Assembly (NCBI GenBank): GCA_015179125.1
Contig: WHVA01000458.1
Coordinates: 28,567 to 92,566 of the forward strand
DNA: 64,000 nt
Direction of reading: 5' to 3'
DNA from: Gautieria morchelliformis
Lineage: Eukaryota; Basidiomycota; Agaricomycetes; Gomphales; Gomphaceae
Part shown: piece after piece, positions 1 to 10,961 of the stretch
How the letters are laid out: every line of letters starts with the position of its first letter
Numbering within the stretch: the first letter of the stretch is position 1
Position numbers and translations under genes: made by a program
The notes under the pieces: generated by a model
Database searches by the model: none
Seen by the model: the letters and a program-made list of their open reading frames with translations, nothing else
Told to the model about the DNA's origin: nothing

Positions 1-883
1 CTCCTTTTCGTCTTCCTTCTTTTGCTCGCGTTCCCTTCGGTGTCTCTCCCACTCTGCGTGCTCCCCAGCCTCCGCGAGTATTTGCCATTTTCCTTCTTCG
101 CTGGCAGCTACTTTCAGCCTATCAAGGCTCTCTTTGCTTGGGAGAAGTACCTTCGTGTATTGTTCTACAAGGCGGTTGAAATAGCCAAAAAGCGAATGGT
201 CTGGGCGCAGAAATACAAATTGGTGGTTACGACCCTCGCGAACAGACAGGCTAGCCAGGAAGCCGCGTCCCCGACGAGCAGTGAATAGAGCTGTCAACTT
301 CAAGATGTCCCTGCGACACATTATCGACGGGTACTGAAGCATGTAAACTGCAGGGACTCACAAATCGATGGCGCTCATGTTAGGCAGATCCAAGATGAAC
401 TCTGGAGGAGGGGGCTCCTTGCCATGCGCCTTGACCTTGCTCACCAACAGGTCTGCACCATCCATCGGCATATCCTGGCCGCCATCTTTGATGCCAGGTG
501 TACCTTCGTCTCCAGCATCACCGTCCATGACACGTTCCATCCTGTGTCTGTAGTACCCATGATACGGATCTGCCGAATTGAGAAACGAAAACTTTGGGTC
601 GTGACGTTGATTCTCGCGGATTTTGTCCTCAAACTGCGGAGGATTGGCGGAACGCGCTACAAAGCCTGCTGTTCTATCAATTACAGCTGTTGGTGGGAGG
701 TCAGGAGGAGTAGAAGTTAGAAGCTAACTTGAAACACGTACATTTGATTTCAGGCGGTGGCAAGATGAGCCCGCTCACGAATCTGGCGGCCCCTGTGGGC
801 TTTACGGGGTCGTCGTTGGCACCATGCTCGCCAATGATGCTACTCTGGTTTGCAGTCGCCGTTACACCGTTGATGTGCTCCAT
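1..883 (-). CDS. SF3A1: Splicing factor 3A subunit 1 (SF3A1/Prp21), 5' part, runs off left edge
   Basis: Subunit of the SF3a complex of the U2 snRNP, needed for branch-site recognition in the nucleus. Three exons are visible on the minus strand: 883-742, 686-362 and 310-1 (continues outside the window). Both introns (741-687 and 361-311) are GT-AG and keep the frame. Exon 1 ends with the LILPPPEIK motif that precedes SURP module 1. Exon 2 carries SURP1 (TAGFVARS, then DPKFSFLNSADPYHGYYRH). Exon 3 carries SURP2 (LTALFTARRGRGFLASL, then FVFLRPDHSLFGYFNRLVEQY). A charged helix rich in E, R and K follows up to the edge. The order SURP1, acidic linker, PPPPEFILDLP, SURP2 is diagnostic. The start at 883 gives a short N-terminus, as is usual for fungal members. 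The C-terminal part, including any ubiquitin-like domain, is not in the window. Confidence 0.92.
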
Positions 884-1449
884 GGACTTGAGATGGACCT
901 CGTGGGAATATAAATTTTCGGCTCCGACGACTATGTTCGGCGCATTTCAAGCCTCGAAGGTCAACCAGTCAGGTCTGCTATGGTACGCGTTCAGTTTCAT
1001 AGCCGGCGTAAAGTATTCTCATTGCATTGTCAGGAAGACCCCGTGGAGGTTATCACCAACGCGTAAAGCCAATCAACGAAAGCGTCTTAAACGTGTAGAT
1101 TCGGTAATTGAAGCTGTACAAGCTAGTGGAGTGAAATGTTCGTCTCTGGTATGCGTTCATCATCGCTATATAATGTGCCACGTTGTATTAAGTCTGATAG
1201 GCAACCGCTCTGCAACTACCAAAGGAACCTGAAATGCCCCCACGGGACAAGTACACTGTGTTTAATGCAAAATCGGTAGGGTATAGGAAAGGGATACACA
1301 AAGTGCCAAAGTGGACTCGAGTGAGCTTGCAGTTGTCATCTAGTGTATACTGGGTTGAATGTAGCTTGGCAGATATCGCAACGCCTCAATCCCCGTGGTT
1401 TCTGATAAAGACTCCTCCTATAATGCAATGCCGGCCCATGTGTGTATAT
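884..1449. other. Intergenic region between SF3A1 and CMS1
   Basis: About 570 bases upstream of SF3A1 and downstream of CMS1 (both on the minus strand). Plus-strand open frames here (729-1232, 1234-1458) show no recognisable domain and overlap real minus-strand exons at their ends. I see nothing else; the part next to 884 probably holds the SF3A1 promoter. Confidence 0.5.
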
Positions 1450-2539
1450 TCAAAATAAAACCAATTGTATCTTGCCAGAGTGGAGTGCAGCTCGAACATG
1501 CGCTCTTCCCAATACGCTAAGAAAGACTTCGTCACGAGTCTCTGGTATATCCATTATTGAACGTTTCTTGGCATCGCGATACGTCGTGTCAAGGAAGATG
1601 TGGGTCAATGCTGTCAATGCCAGTGCGTCTGGACCAACGTTAAGCTAGGAACACTGGTCATGTCATGTAGATATGCAAACCTGCTTCAAGAAGTTGCCCA
1701 AGTCTTGCTGGCGTGCCGACCGCAACTCCAACTTTCGTTCGCTTCAGGTATGCAATATGGTCCTGTAACTTAAAATGTCTTGCGAAGAGTTTTGCGACCA
1801 CTCCCCCTTTGTCACCTCTGAATTTCCTTAGTGCCCGTGCTACATCTGCCACGCGCAATGCAGCACCAGCGATGAAAATGAGTGTTGGAGCACCATTATA
1901 ACGAGGTGTTTGACTTAGACGGCGTAATAGTGGGGGAGAAGCTGCGTATAAGTTAATCATAGGCACGAACCTTCCTAACAGCACGTACTTTGGCTTATGA
2001 AGTTTTCAATGTGGTCTAGTGTGCGTGGGCCCGAATATGTAGTCGTATCGGCCATACAGCTAGCTGCACCGACACAAGAATGAAATAATTCGGATGAAAT
2101 AAATATCAAGTACCAACCAGGAATCTTTCTGTCCTCTAATTCCAATAGAGATAGCTTCGACAATGCTTTGGCTTGTTGTGTAGAAAGATAAAGTGCGGCA
2201 TCGGCAGGTGATAGACAAGCAGCAGATGGCAGCTGTGCCTCTTCAGGCTCTATGCCGAGTTTTCTCTTCTATTTGAATGATCGTGGATGACATCTGTATC
2301 CTCCACAAGCAACGTACCTTAGCCTTCTTTGCTTTCTCCTTTTCTCTCCGTTTTCGTTTCTTTGAAATCGGCTGGTTGCCTTGGACGCCAAGGGGTTGGA
2401 GATCTATGTCTTGTGCGATTCCTTGGAACTCCTCGAATTCTTCTTCCTCCTCGTCTGAGCCCCGATCTTCTTCTCCCGAAACGATCACCAAGTCTGAATC
2501 TGGGATATAGTCGTCCTCTAAATCGTCGCCATGAACCAT
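1450..2539 (-). CDS. CMS1: Cms1-like 90S pre-ribosome protein (CMSS1 family)
   Basis: Cms1/CMSS1 proteins associate with the U3-containing small-subunit processome in the nucleolus. Exons on the minus strand: 2539-2318, 2268-2118, 2063-1989, 1941-1681 and 1644-1450. Exon 1 is acidic and lysine-rich ([25 protein letters not shown]). Exon 4 holds the conserved core [18 protein letters not shown] and [15 protein letters not shown], a DEAD-helicase-like fold without a Walker A motif. Exon 5 has the family C-terminus ([19 protein letters not shown]). The first three introns are GT-AG and in frame. The last one (donor 1680, acceptor 1645) would create a stop if spliced canonically, so either a GC donor is used or there is a small indel. 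The gene diverges from the exonuclease gene at 2710, with 170 bp between the starts. Confidence 0.8.
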
Positions 2540-2709
2540 GGATGAGTCGTTTTGGACACCGCACGCTTGAAGCCGAAACTAATCAGTATAAAGTACTTAG
2601 TAACTTAGGCATCTGCTTCTTTTTCTTCTTTTGAAGACTACAACCGCGAGCGCCTGCTTATCCTACTCTTGGCCTTTTAGTTGGAGTTTGTTTTCTTTCT
2701 TCGCCACCA

Positions 2710-4051
2710 ATGTCGACGTTCCTGCTGCTGGTCTTCGCCGCCTGCATCCTCTCCCTATACTGGTATAGATCAAGTGGCAATCGCACAAATCAATTGGCTA
2801 AGAAACCTCCTGTAATTGTCAATGGTCGAGGTCCAGATGTAGGCCTTCAGCCGGAGAAGATTTCCCCGCCTTGTCAGCCTTGGGAATATTTCCTTGTGCT
2901 TGATGTTGAGGCGACATGCGTCGCAGGTACTGATTTCAACTGGCCAAACGAGATCATTGTGAGAACACAACCCTCGCCACTCACTCCTTTCGTGCATTCA
3001 TTTACCGGCACTCCCTCAGGAATGGCCTGTAGTTCTTCTAACCTGGGCTGATCGAGATAATGATGGCAGGGCCAGTCAATTGAAGGTTGTGGATGAGTTC
3101 AGATCCTTTGTCGGTACTAGCTTTGTTGCATGCGCACTCTATCTCATTTGTTGCTGCTGTGATTTCTCCAGGTGCGCCCCACATGGAAGCCGAAGTTAAC
3201 TGAATTTTGCGCCACACTCACAGGAATCGCTCAGGCGAGTAACATGCGCCATCGTGCATGCCGCCTATTTCTTTCTTTCTTTCTTTTTTTTACTTTGGCA
3301 CTACATAGACAGATATCGATTCAGCACCCCTCTTTACAACGGTTCTAGATAACTTCCGATTGTTCCTGTGCCAGCACGGATTGATATGCTCCCAGACTGG
3401 GCAGCCCCTGCGGAAATTTGCGTGGGCAACAGATGGACCCTTTGACATACGGGATTTTGTCATCAAGCAATGCTTCATATCGAAGGTGAGATTTAATTGT
3501 CGAGCTACTTCCTGTTAATGTGTGGTCTGCGTACAGATGAAGTTACCCGAGTGGCTACGAGGCGATATCATAGATGTCAGGAAACACGTCGTTTCTTGGC
3601 AAGCCCAAACACAAAATATCCCCTCTCGCAAGGTTTGTCTGAATTGCATGTCTTAGTATACATTGCCCGCTACAACCAAATTTAATATTTTATCTAGTCT
3701 TCAGCGCGGTCACCGCCGGGTCCATCGCTCAATATATCTCGACAACTGACTGCTCTTTCACTAGCTCCTTTTCAAGGTATGCAGTCAAGGCGAGTGCACA
3801 TCATCGACTCATTCACGAGATTTTATGCCAGGACGACAGCACTCTGGAATTGACGTTGGTGTTCAACCAGTAACATGGGACTGGTTTGCTGACCGACCTA
3901 CTGCTAGGATACTCGAAATATCGCACGCATTCTTATCGAGCTTGCTCGGAGAGGCGTAAAACTAGATACCAACGCAAAGATTAATCCCAACAGACGGTGG
4001 TATTGGATGGGCAATCAATTGGGTGAAATATATGAGGAATACTTTCCTTAA
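2710..4051 (+). CDS. ERI1-type DEDDh 3'-5' exoribonuclease
   Basis: Predicted 3'-5' exonuclease of the ERI1/3'hExo group, which trims histone mRNA stems, 5.8S rRNA ends and small RNAs in animals and fission yeast. Eight exons: 2710-2958, 3020-3109, 3172-3238, 3313-3485, 3537-3632, 3698-3776, 3832-3854 and 3908-4051, total 921 nt (306 aa), all GT-AG and in frame. Exo I is seen as FLVLDVEATC (catalytic D and E). A middle region (ATDGPFDIRDF) supplies the second D, and the last motif is HSGIDD (H and D). The C-terminal DDTRNIARILIELARRG is typical of the family. A hydrophobic N-terminus (MSTFLLLVFAACILSLYWY) suggests a signal anchor, which is unusual for ERI1. No SAP domain is seen. It converges with NDC80, 231 bp apart. 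Confidence 0.88.
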
Positions 4052-4282
4052 AGAAACTACGACTTTTGATTGACTGTTCATCCACAATTTTGAGATAAAC
4101 CACATGTTGTAACAGTGATTTACAGTAATGTACATAAGCAAAAAGGGGAAACTTAAGCTGGAACGCCTTAGACTACTAGGCGTAAGCAGTCTGGGTATCG
4201 AAGTGCTATACAAACACAAACTTTCTCCGAGGCTCCAGCAGTAGGCGAGATTAGGGCATAGATTGGTGCCATTTCGTGATAT

Positions 4283-6721
4283 CTAATTTTCTTCCGCGAA
4301 TTGGCGCAAGGTGCTGAGATGTTCCGATACTTGCTCTTTGAAAACGCACATGTCGTTTGTACTCTTAACGATGGCTTTAACTGTTTCATCTCGCAATCGA
4401 TCCGTTTTTTCGATTTGTTCCTGATAGCTGCGAAGCGGCAAGCTGTTCAGAACTCGATAACGAGGTGAACGATGGACTCACGCAATCTCTAATGCCTGTA
4501 CTCGGAGCTTCACGCCGACACCGCTTGATTTAGCCGCTGCCCGCGCTTGAGCCAATTCTCTCTCCAACCGAGTGGCCTCAGTATTGCTCATAAAAGCATC
4601 ATCTTGCGCAGCCTGTGCATCACGAATATGGTTAGCAAATGAAATGATAGAGTTATCCAAAGTATACCTTTCTAAGGGCATCTGCCTGCTCGGAGAGCAC
4701 ATTCATCCGCACCTCTACGTTACTGATGGCCTCTTCCAGGTTTTCGCACTCAGTAACAAGTCTATCCATATTAAAGTCAACCTGGATTGCTTCATCTTCG
4801 GCATCCCCGCGTTCCTGTCGCCTCTGACTGGCGAGGTTGGTGAGAGCCGGTATAATCGTTACCTTGAGATCTTCACCAGAAACAAGCTGTTTCGGATCGT
4901 CCTTCGCTACGTCGAATGTAAGCTCAAAGTTGATATGAGATACCGGAGGAGGCGGCTGAGGATGTAGTTCCAAACGCCAGAGATATCCCATATACTCGTC
5001 TACCGCCTTTTCCATGTCTGCCGTCCGATTTGCCAAGGCTACCTCAAGGCTGTGATATGTTTGTTGAGTCTCGGCAACCTTGCGCCTGAGTTCTCCAAGT
5101 GTGCGATGTAAATTATCATGTTCACTATTCATCCGTGCGACCTCTTGAGGGGAAAGATTCTGTTCTCTGACGGTACGGGAGAAGTGTTCGTACTCCTCTC
5201 TCATTTTTTGAAGGTTAGATTCTGTTTTTTTTTATTATTATTTTTTTTTTTAAAAACAAACTATTCAGATATGTTCAGCTTACAAGAAATTTGTGAGAAA
5301 CTGACCCTGCGTCATAATCTCTGCATGCAGTGTCTTGACAGCCTCCTTATATTTGTCGACTTTGGAACGATGGTGCGAAATGACACTTGTGAACTTCATT
5401 TGATCCTTCTTTAAGTGAGAATTGTCTAACTTGAGTTTGACGACTGGAGCCTGTTTAGGGAAATCGTGGGTCAAGGCCTGCTGACGAGAGAAAGACGAAT
5501 GAAATGTACAGGCGTGGCCATGGCTAGATCATATTCTTTCTGCAATTGCCGCAACTCCTCTTTTAGCTGGTCCCGTTCATGGAGAATGGCTTGGTTACGC
5601 TTGGCTATTAAAGTCTAACTTAGAAGTAGACCTTCAGCTGTTTGACCACTCACATACCATATCTATCTTCTAATTCCTGATCTTGCACTGAGAAATCATC
5701 AGACCCTTGCAGAAACACATCATAAGCCTCAACATAGTACTCGAAGGCCAAGGTGTTGTTGTGTTCCTCGCCGAAGAACTCCGGTACGAGACCTTTGTTC
5801 TGGACCGTGGGATCATCGCTTGACGCATATGAGGTCTTTACCTATAAGATGTAGATATAGAGTTCCAAAGTGCAATGCGTGAATATTTCAGGACTACGCA
5901 CGAGGCAGAGAAGGGTCATCCAATGCAGAACGGCTAACATGGACGGCCAGGCGTGCATACTACCAACCGCTTGCATCCATTTAATATTGATCTGGTCTGC
6001 TGCAGGATAACGGTGATACTTAAGCGTTGGTATAATCTCGTCGTCAAACTTCTTGTTGCCTTTGCACAAGACGTAACACGGGTCCAGAATCTCGAAGAGC
6101 CAACGGAAGACAGTCTGAAAGTCTTTGCTAGTGGGTGATTGCAATGTCTTCATGGTGATGTTTCCTGGGAACTGGGCTTCGGCCAGAAACTTTAGGATTT
6201 GTTTCTGTTCCAATATCTGGAACTGTTTGTCCCGTATGGGTCGGTTATCTTTTACAGACTGCGACATGCTGGTCATCGCAGCAGTGGGTGCCATGGATGC
6301 CCTGCCCACCCCTCCGCGGCGGGAGCTAATAACGGAGGTACTTGCATAAGAAACTCAATGGAAATGCACGGTTAACGCACTGCTTTGCACTCATAGGTGT
6401 CCGCCCAAACGTTGAGTCGCCAGGCTTTCTTACACTAGTTGAAGGATCTATATTCTGTAAACCTGCTCGCATCATAGATTGACGAGGGTTGGGAAGCCCG
6501 GGCTGGGAACCGAACATGGATGTTCGCGACGCGCCGGGGGGTCCAGCGGTGCGTGCCATCTGCGTAGCTTTAATAGTAGATGCAGGCATTGGTATGCCTG
6601 ACCGCGCGCTCTCTGCTGGAACTGCAATTGGGTGTAGTGTTTGACGACGTTCCATCTCTTGACTTGGAGGACGCGACGAGCTAGTCACGTGAGCGCGAAT
6701 GTTTGCTTCTCCGACAGCCAT
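4283..6721 (-). CDS. NDC80: Kinetochore protein NDC80 (HEC1)
   Basis: Microtubule-binding subunit of the NDC80 complex at the outer kinetochore. Exons on the minus strand: 6721-6381, 6325-5902, 5841-5658, 5604-5510, 5477-5306, 5221-4668, 4612-4482 and 4427-4283. They sum to 2046 nt (681 aa), all GT-AG and in frame, close to the usual 640-690 aa. The basic, disordered N-terminal tail (about residues 1-120) contains MERRQTLHPI, which is where most fungal NDC80 proteins begin. A calponin-homology domain follows (about 125-255: ILKFLAEAQFPGNITMKTL, TSKDFQTVFRWLF). Long coiled coils make up the rest, ending in SEHLSTLRQFAEEN. The first ATG (6721) overlaps the MOG1 start; the ATG at 6655 (residue 23) is the more likely true start. 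Confidence 0.93.
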
Positions 6722-7381
6722 GACGAGTCAGATCACTCGACGCGACCTGTTTGGTGGTGCTATCACGATGGATCTCCCATCCAAATTCATTGACGCATCG
6801 TAAGTAGCCATTCTATTCGACTCCTTTTCCTCCTTAAGCTCGACCTTCTTAGCAAGTGATTTGCGTCAAGTTCCAAATACACAAGAGGTCTTCTTGGATC
6901 CGGACTCTGACTTGAGTGTCATTGTGGAAGTATTGGAGCGTGTCCAGGCTGAAGATGCTCGAGAGGCTGTAATGTTAGCGCGATGCCCCTTTATGCTTCG
7001 TTCACCGATCACTTGCATGTCAGGTTTCACTTCGACTCGTTGGCCCACGATAACTCTGCCATCTCGCAGCAGATCCTCGACATAGTCCTCCCCGCCGAAC
7101 GAGAAATGGCGTCGCCATCGGACACTCCGCTCCCCATCATTCTTCATGGCGAACAGTTAGCGCTAAAGTTCAACAGCACTACCCCTGATCCCGTGCGCCT
7201 GTTCGTCGCGTTGTATCGTATCGAAGCCAAGCGGGTAGATCTGGTTTTGACCGCGAACATTCCTATCCCTATGACTGAGAATTCACCGCCGGACGATGAA
7301 GCACTCGTGGAAATGTCCAAGCAAAAGTTTGACATGGCTAGAGAATCACTCAAGATTCACGATTTCGACCTGTTCGCTTGA
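6720..7381 (+). CDS. MOG1: Ran-binding protein Mog1
   Basis: Mog1 binds Ran and promotes nucleotide release, supporting nuclear protein import. Exons: 6720-6799, 6857-6973 and 7024-7381, total 555 nt (184 aa), the normal size. The Mog1/PsbP fold is recognisable. The N-terminal strand reads RDLFGGAITMDLPSKFIDAS. The family signature VPNTQEVFLDPDSDLSVIVE and FHFDSLAHDNSA follow. The first intron uses the more distal AAG acceptor at 6856, because the nearer TAG would give a stop. The second uses a GTTAGC donor at 6974, which alone restores the frame. The start is supported by the family N-terminus. It is divergent from NDC80 (start codons overlap) and convergent with the MIT gene (282 bp gap). 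Confidence 0.9.
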
Positions 7382-7663
7382 TTGTGACTTCTCGACTATG
7401 CAATATTCGGTGAACGGTGAATCATACCACGCGTCCTACTCGTGGACGATGTGTGGCGAATGTCTTTGGAATGCCCTGGATGGGTGACCTTTTTATTTCC
7501 TCTGGTTACACAGGTGGTTATACATTAGATAGGAGTGAGACGTGGATCCGAGGATAAAACAAGATAGGAGGACGTGAGGCTGCAGTATTGATACAATGGC
7601 GCAGTAGACAAGAATCGAGACATTTTTCGAAGGATAGTTGGTGCGCCATGACACAATGGCATA

Positions 7664-9255
7664 TCAACCTGAGTCTCGTGCATCTCCCTCTTCAGCTGCA
7701 ACCTCAGCCTCGGGCTCCTCATCTATTCGCATCTCCCTGACAGTGATGTCTGCACCTGTGCTAGCTTTAGCATTTCGTTTTCGCTTTGCTGTCTCCTTGA
7801 GCCTCTCCCATCGTTCTCGGAACTTTACGATCATAGCTTTCTATGGACACCAATGAGTGTGGCTCCACGGTAGTATAATTAATCATGGTTCACCTGCTTT
7901 TCATTTTCTACCCGCACGGACCTGACCTCCTCCTCGAGTTCTTTGATTCGGCGTATCAAATGTTGATCTCGATTGCCTGCTGGATGGGACATCGGCGTAA
8001 GGGATGGGAGGTTAATGTGAAGCGAGTTAAGGTCGATGGATGGTGCAGCCGGTCTCGGCGGTAGTAGACCAGAGTTCTTGACACGTTGTGCCTAACGTAT
8101 GTGCGAGTGGGTGAATCGAATGTTATTTCTGAGAGCTCACTAAACCCACCTCGCGGCGTGCATGCCCTATTCGTTCGCGTAACTGCTCTTCCTGTTCCAC
8201 CCGCATTCGTTCGGCAACGTCAAGTCTCCGTTGTAGCGATGCAAGTTCGACCCTGAGGCTCTCGTTTTCTTTCTGAAGATTGGTTGCCAAGGTTGGGTTA
8301 GTTGCTGACGGGATCATAAAGAACGATTCTCCCGAAGGCGAATCTTGAAATGGTATATTACTAAGCCAACTCACGGAGTGCAAGAGACTTCACAATACTG
8401 ACCTTCATCGGCCATGACTTCCTCGACGTCAGAGGCATCAGAATGCGGGTTCACCCTGAAGGTGGGCTCAACCGACACTCGAAGATTACCCGACGGCTTT
8501 GGCATATTAGAAGGGCCATCTCTGCTTGACTCTGGGCCTCCAAAGCGCGTTAATGGGGCGGTGGCAAATGCCACTGGCTGGGAGAGATTATCCAACATTC
8601 CTTCCAGGTCTGTCCAAAACTGATTAAACGTGTCCATCGGGTCCGACTTTGGATAGATTAGCATGAATCAGAAAAGAAAGTCTAATGTAACGGACTTGCT
8701 GTCCAAGAACCATATAGGAGTCATCAATGGTGTGATTAGAGTCGACCATACGACCTCGTGACATTACATGGGAAGACGATGGATGAGGTCCAGGCGAGGA
8801 CGACGTGTGGGAGCGTGGTGGCGCAGGTGGGCGCTGAGCAAGACTGGGATCCTTGCCTTCTTCTCTGAGCTTGGCTATCCTCCTCTGGAGGTCCTTCCCA
8901 GCTTTATTATGATCATTATAGAGCATCCGAAGGGTTCGCTTTGTCTAGTCGATAGTCAGATGCCATGCGAGAGAGAATACGAGAAAGATGACAGACTCCT
9001 TCGTCGCTCGCTTGATCCACACATTGTAGAAACGCTTCTGCGCTCTTGTAGTGCTCCTCCGCAGCTGATAAACAGAGTGAATGGGATACATGGATTCCGG
9101 GTCATATAGTACCTGGTATGAGGAACCCTTGGTTGATGTAGTCGTCAGCGTTGGATGAATGTTGGTGCGCCTGTGTTTGATTGGCCCTAGTCTACATAAG
9201 TAGCTCTGGTCTGAGTGAGATGACGAACCTTGTTCAGTGGTGTGTCCGGAGGCAT
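7664..9255 (-). CDS. MIT and coiled-coil protein, Atg38/NRBF2-like
   Basis: Likely counterpart of Atg38/NRBF2, which bridges the two halves of autophagy PI3-kinase complex I. Eight exons on the minus strand: 9255-9229, 9191-9113, 9064-8997, 8944-8696, 8646-8403, 8343-8150, 8091-7894 and 7840-7664; 1236 nt, 411 aa, all in frame. Residues about 10-85 form an MIT-like helical hairpin (AHQHSSNADDYINQGFLIPA, EEHYKSAEAFLQCVDQ, TKRTLRMLYNDHNKAGKDLQ). A proline/serine linker follows, then a coiled coil (LQKENESLRVELASLQRRL) and a second helix near the C-terminus (IKELEEEVRSVRVENEKQ, MIVKFRERWERLKETAKRKR). The MIT plus C-terminal coiled-coil layout matches Atg38, but the call rests on architecture. 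Another MIT-domain adaptor is possible. Exon 1 is only 27 nt. Confidence 0.62.
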
Positions 9256-9997
9256 GGCTGAGAATGGTGGAGAATGAGAACGAGACCGACGCTGTAAGTA
9301 CCGATGTGAATACAGGCTCCGATTAATGTGGCAACCCGCCAGCTCAGCGCTGAGGGATAGCAAAAATTCATCTAAATAGTATATCCGAAGTATACTTAGT
9401 ATTTGGGTACGGTCTTGCTGCTGGTTGAAAAGCTTTGGAGGAAGTACCTGCTTCATCCCTACCGCGGAGTTGCCAGCCACTCCTCTTAATCATCAGACTC
9501 AGGGATGGGCACAACTGCTTGTAGTATGGTGTAAATGCGGCTACTTTATATTATATATCCTTGAAGTTCGCTATATACAATTATTCGGCATATGTATCTC
9601 GGTGTCAGGGTCACCCAATAGTGATGGACGGACTTTATTGCTGGAACTCACCATAATCGTACCTCGTGGGTCCCCGCTTGCAATGACACCAGTATCAGGG
9701 TATCTGGATGTCAGGAGACTGGTCGTCGGGGTATCTAGATGTTAGGGGACTGGTTATCAGGGTATCTAGATTTCAGGTAACTGGTTATGCGCTGGTGATT
9801 GAGATACCAGAGGTCATAATCGTGACGGCGAGCCACCATTGTTGCAGGTCATGGGGGCCCATGGTTTTAACACCGGCACATGGTAATCTCCATGGTACCC
9901 GATGGCAAGACATAACCTTTGGGTATACCATCGTCACAATGTCAGGTATGCCGTTTCAGCACTTATTGTGATGACATCTATAGTATTCCTATTCCTA
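9256..9997. other. Intergenic region left of the Helitron
   Basis: About 740 bases with no gene I can support. It contains a short three-copy minisatellite (listed separately) and otherwise unique-looking sequence. Gene density drops sharply from here on. Confidence 0.5.
9692..9790. repeat. Minisatellite, about 32-bp unit, 3 copies
   Basis: Three consecutive units share the core GGGTATCTRGATKTYAGG followed by ACTGGT. They differ mostly by transitions. The array lies just outside the Helitron 5' end. Confidence 0.75.
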
Positions 9998-10206
9998 TCT
10001 AAGAGTTAATTACACTTCTAAGAGTTAAACGCGCTCAGTGGGTTGTGGGCGTCGAGGCTGACTAATAATATTACAAATAATGTTACGTAATAATTAGGTC
10101 AGCGGAGCGAGCGGCGCAGCCGCGAGCCCTAGGCCCAGGCCCAGCGCAGACCTTGCCGGTACAGCGCTGGGTGACCTGGCAGACGCTGCGCAGCCGGTCC
10201 CCTCTG

Positions 10207-10250
10207 CCCTCCTTCTACCATCATCCCATCCCATCCCATCCCTCCCACCA
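10207..10250. repeat. (CATCC)n-like microsatellite in the Helitron leader
   Basis: Short pyrimidine-rich run with CATCCCATCCCATCCCATCC, near the left end of the element. Confidence 0.7.
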
Positions 10251-10291
10251 CCTGCATCTCTTCTATTAACTTCCTATCTAGGTTCTTTCTG

Positions 10292-10867
10292 GTGAGTTTG
10301 ATGCTACTGAAACTGCCTTTTTTTATGTTTGTTATTTATAATTTCGCTTTTTTGGCCTTTTTTAGGGACTTTTCAAGTGACATTTGTCCTGTCACTGCTG
10401 CACCTGCTACCTGGCTGTTTCTGGTGAGTGTTATGGTATTGTATCTGCCTTTTCTTGATGCTTATTATGTTCTTTTTTGCTATAATTTCGCTTTTTTGGC
10501 TTTTTTTAGGCACTGCTCAAGTGATATTTGTCCTGTCACTGCTGCACCTGCTATCTGGCTGTTTCTGGTGAGTGCTATGCTATTGTACTGCCTTTTCTTG
10601 ATGCTTATTATGTTCTTTTTTGCTATAATTTCGCTTTTTTGGCCTTTTTTAGGGACTTTTCAAGTGACATTTGTCCTGTCACTGCTGCACCTGCTACCTG
10701 GCTGTTTCTGGTGAGTGTTATGGTATTGTATCTGCCTTTTCTTGATGCTTATTATGTTGTTATTTGCTATAACTTTGCTTTTTTGGCATTTTGTAGGCAC
10801 TTTTCAAGTGCATTTGTCCTGTCACTACTGCATACCCTACCTGGGTATTATCCCCTTTCTGGTAAGT
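10292..10867 (+). repeat. Four tandem units, each like an intron plus a 58-nt exon
   Basis: Units start with GTGAGT or GTAAGT at 10292, 10424, 10568, 10711 and 10862, so periods are 132, 144, 143 and 151 bp. Each unit begins with a donor-like GTGAGT, runs through about 85 T-rich bases, reaches a pyrimidine tract and an acceptor-like TTTTTAG or GTAG. A conserved block of about 58 nt follows, beginning near GACTTTTCAAGTG and ending CTGGCTGTTTCTG. The next donor follows immediately. The array lies upstream of the transposase reading frame. The long open frames across it (10292-10714) are probably not protein-coding. Confidence 0.8.
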
Positions 10868-10961
10868 TTTTGTAACTGTATCTGCTGTTTGCAGTATTTA
10901 TATTAGGATCAGTGGCTTTGCAATCCGTCTGAGATACCCGCACAGCCTGTTTTCCCTGAGT

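Noticed and set aside
729-1232. 167-codon plus-strand ORF
   Set aside because: Its first part is the reverse of SF3A1 exon 1, and it has no family resemblance.
10292-10714. 140-codon ORF across the Helitron leader
   Set aside because: It reads through the intron-like T-rich repeats, begins with GTG, and its phenylalanine-rich protein reflects base composition.
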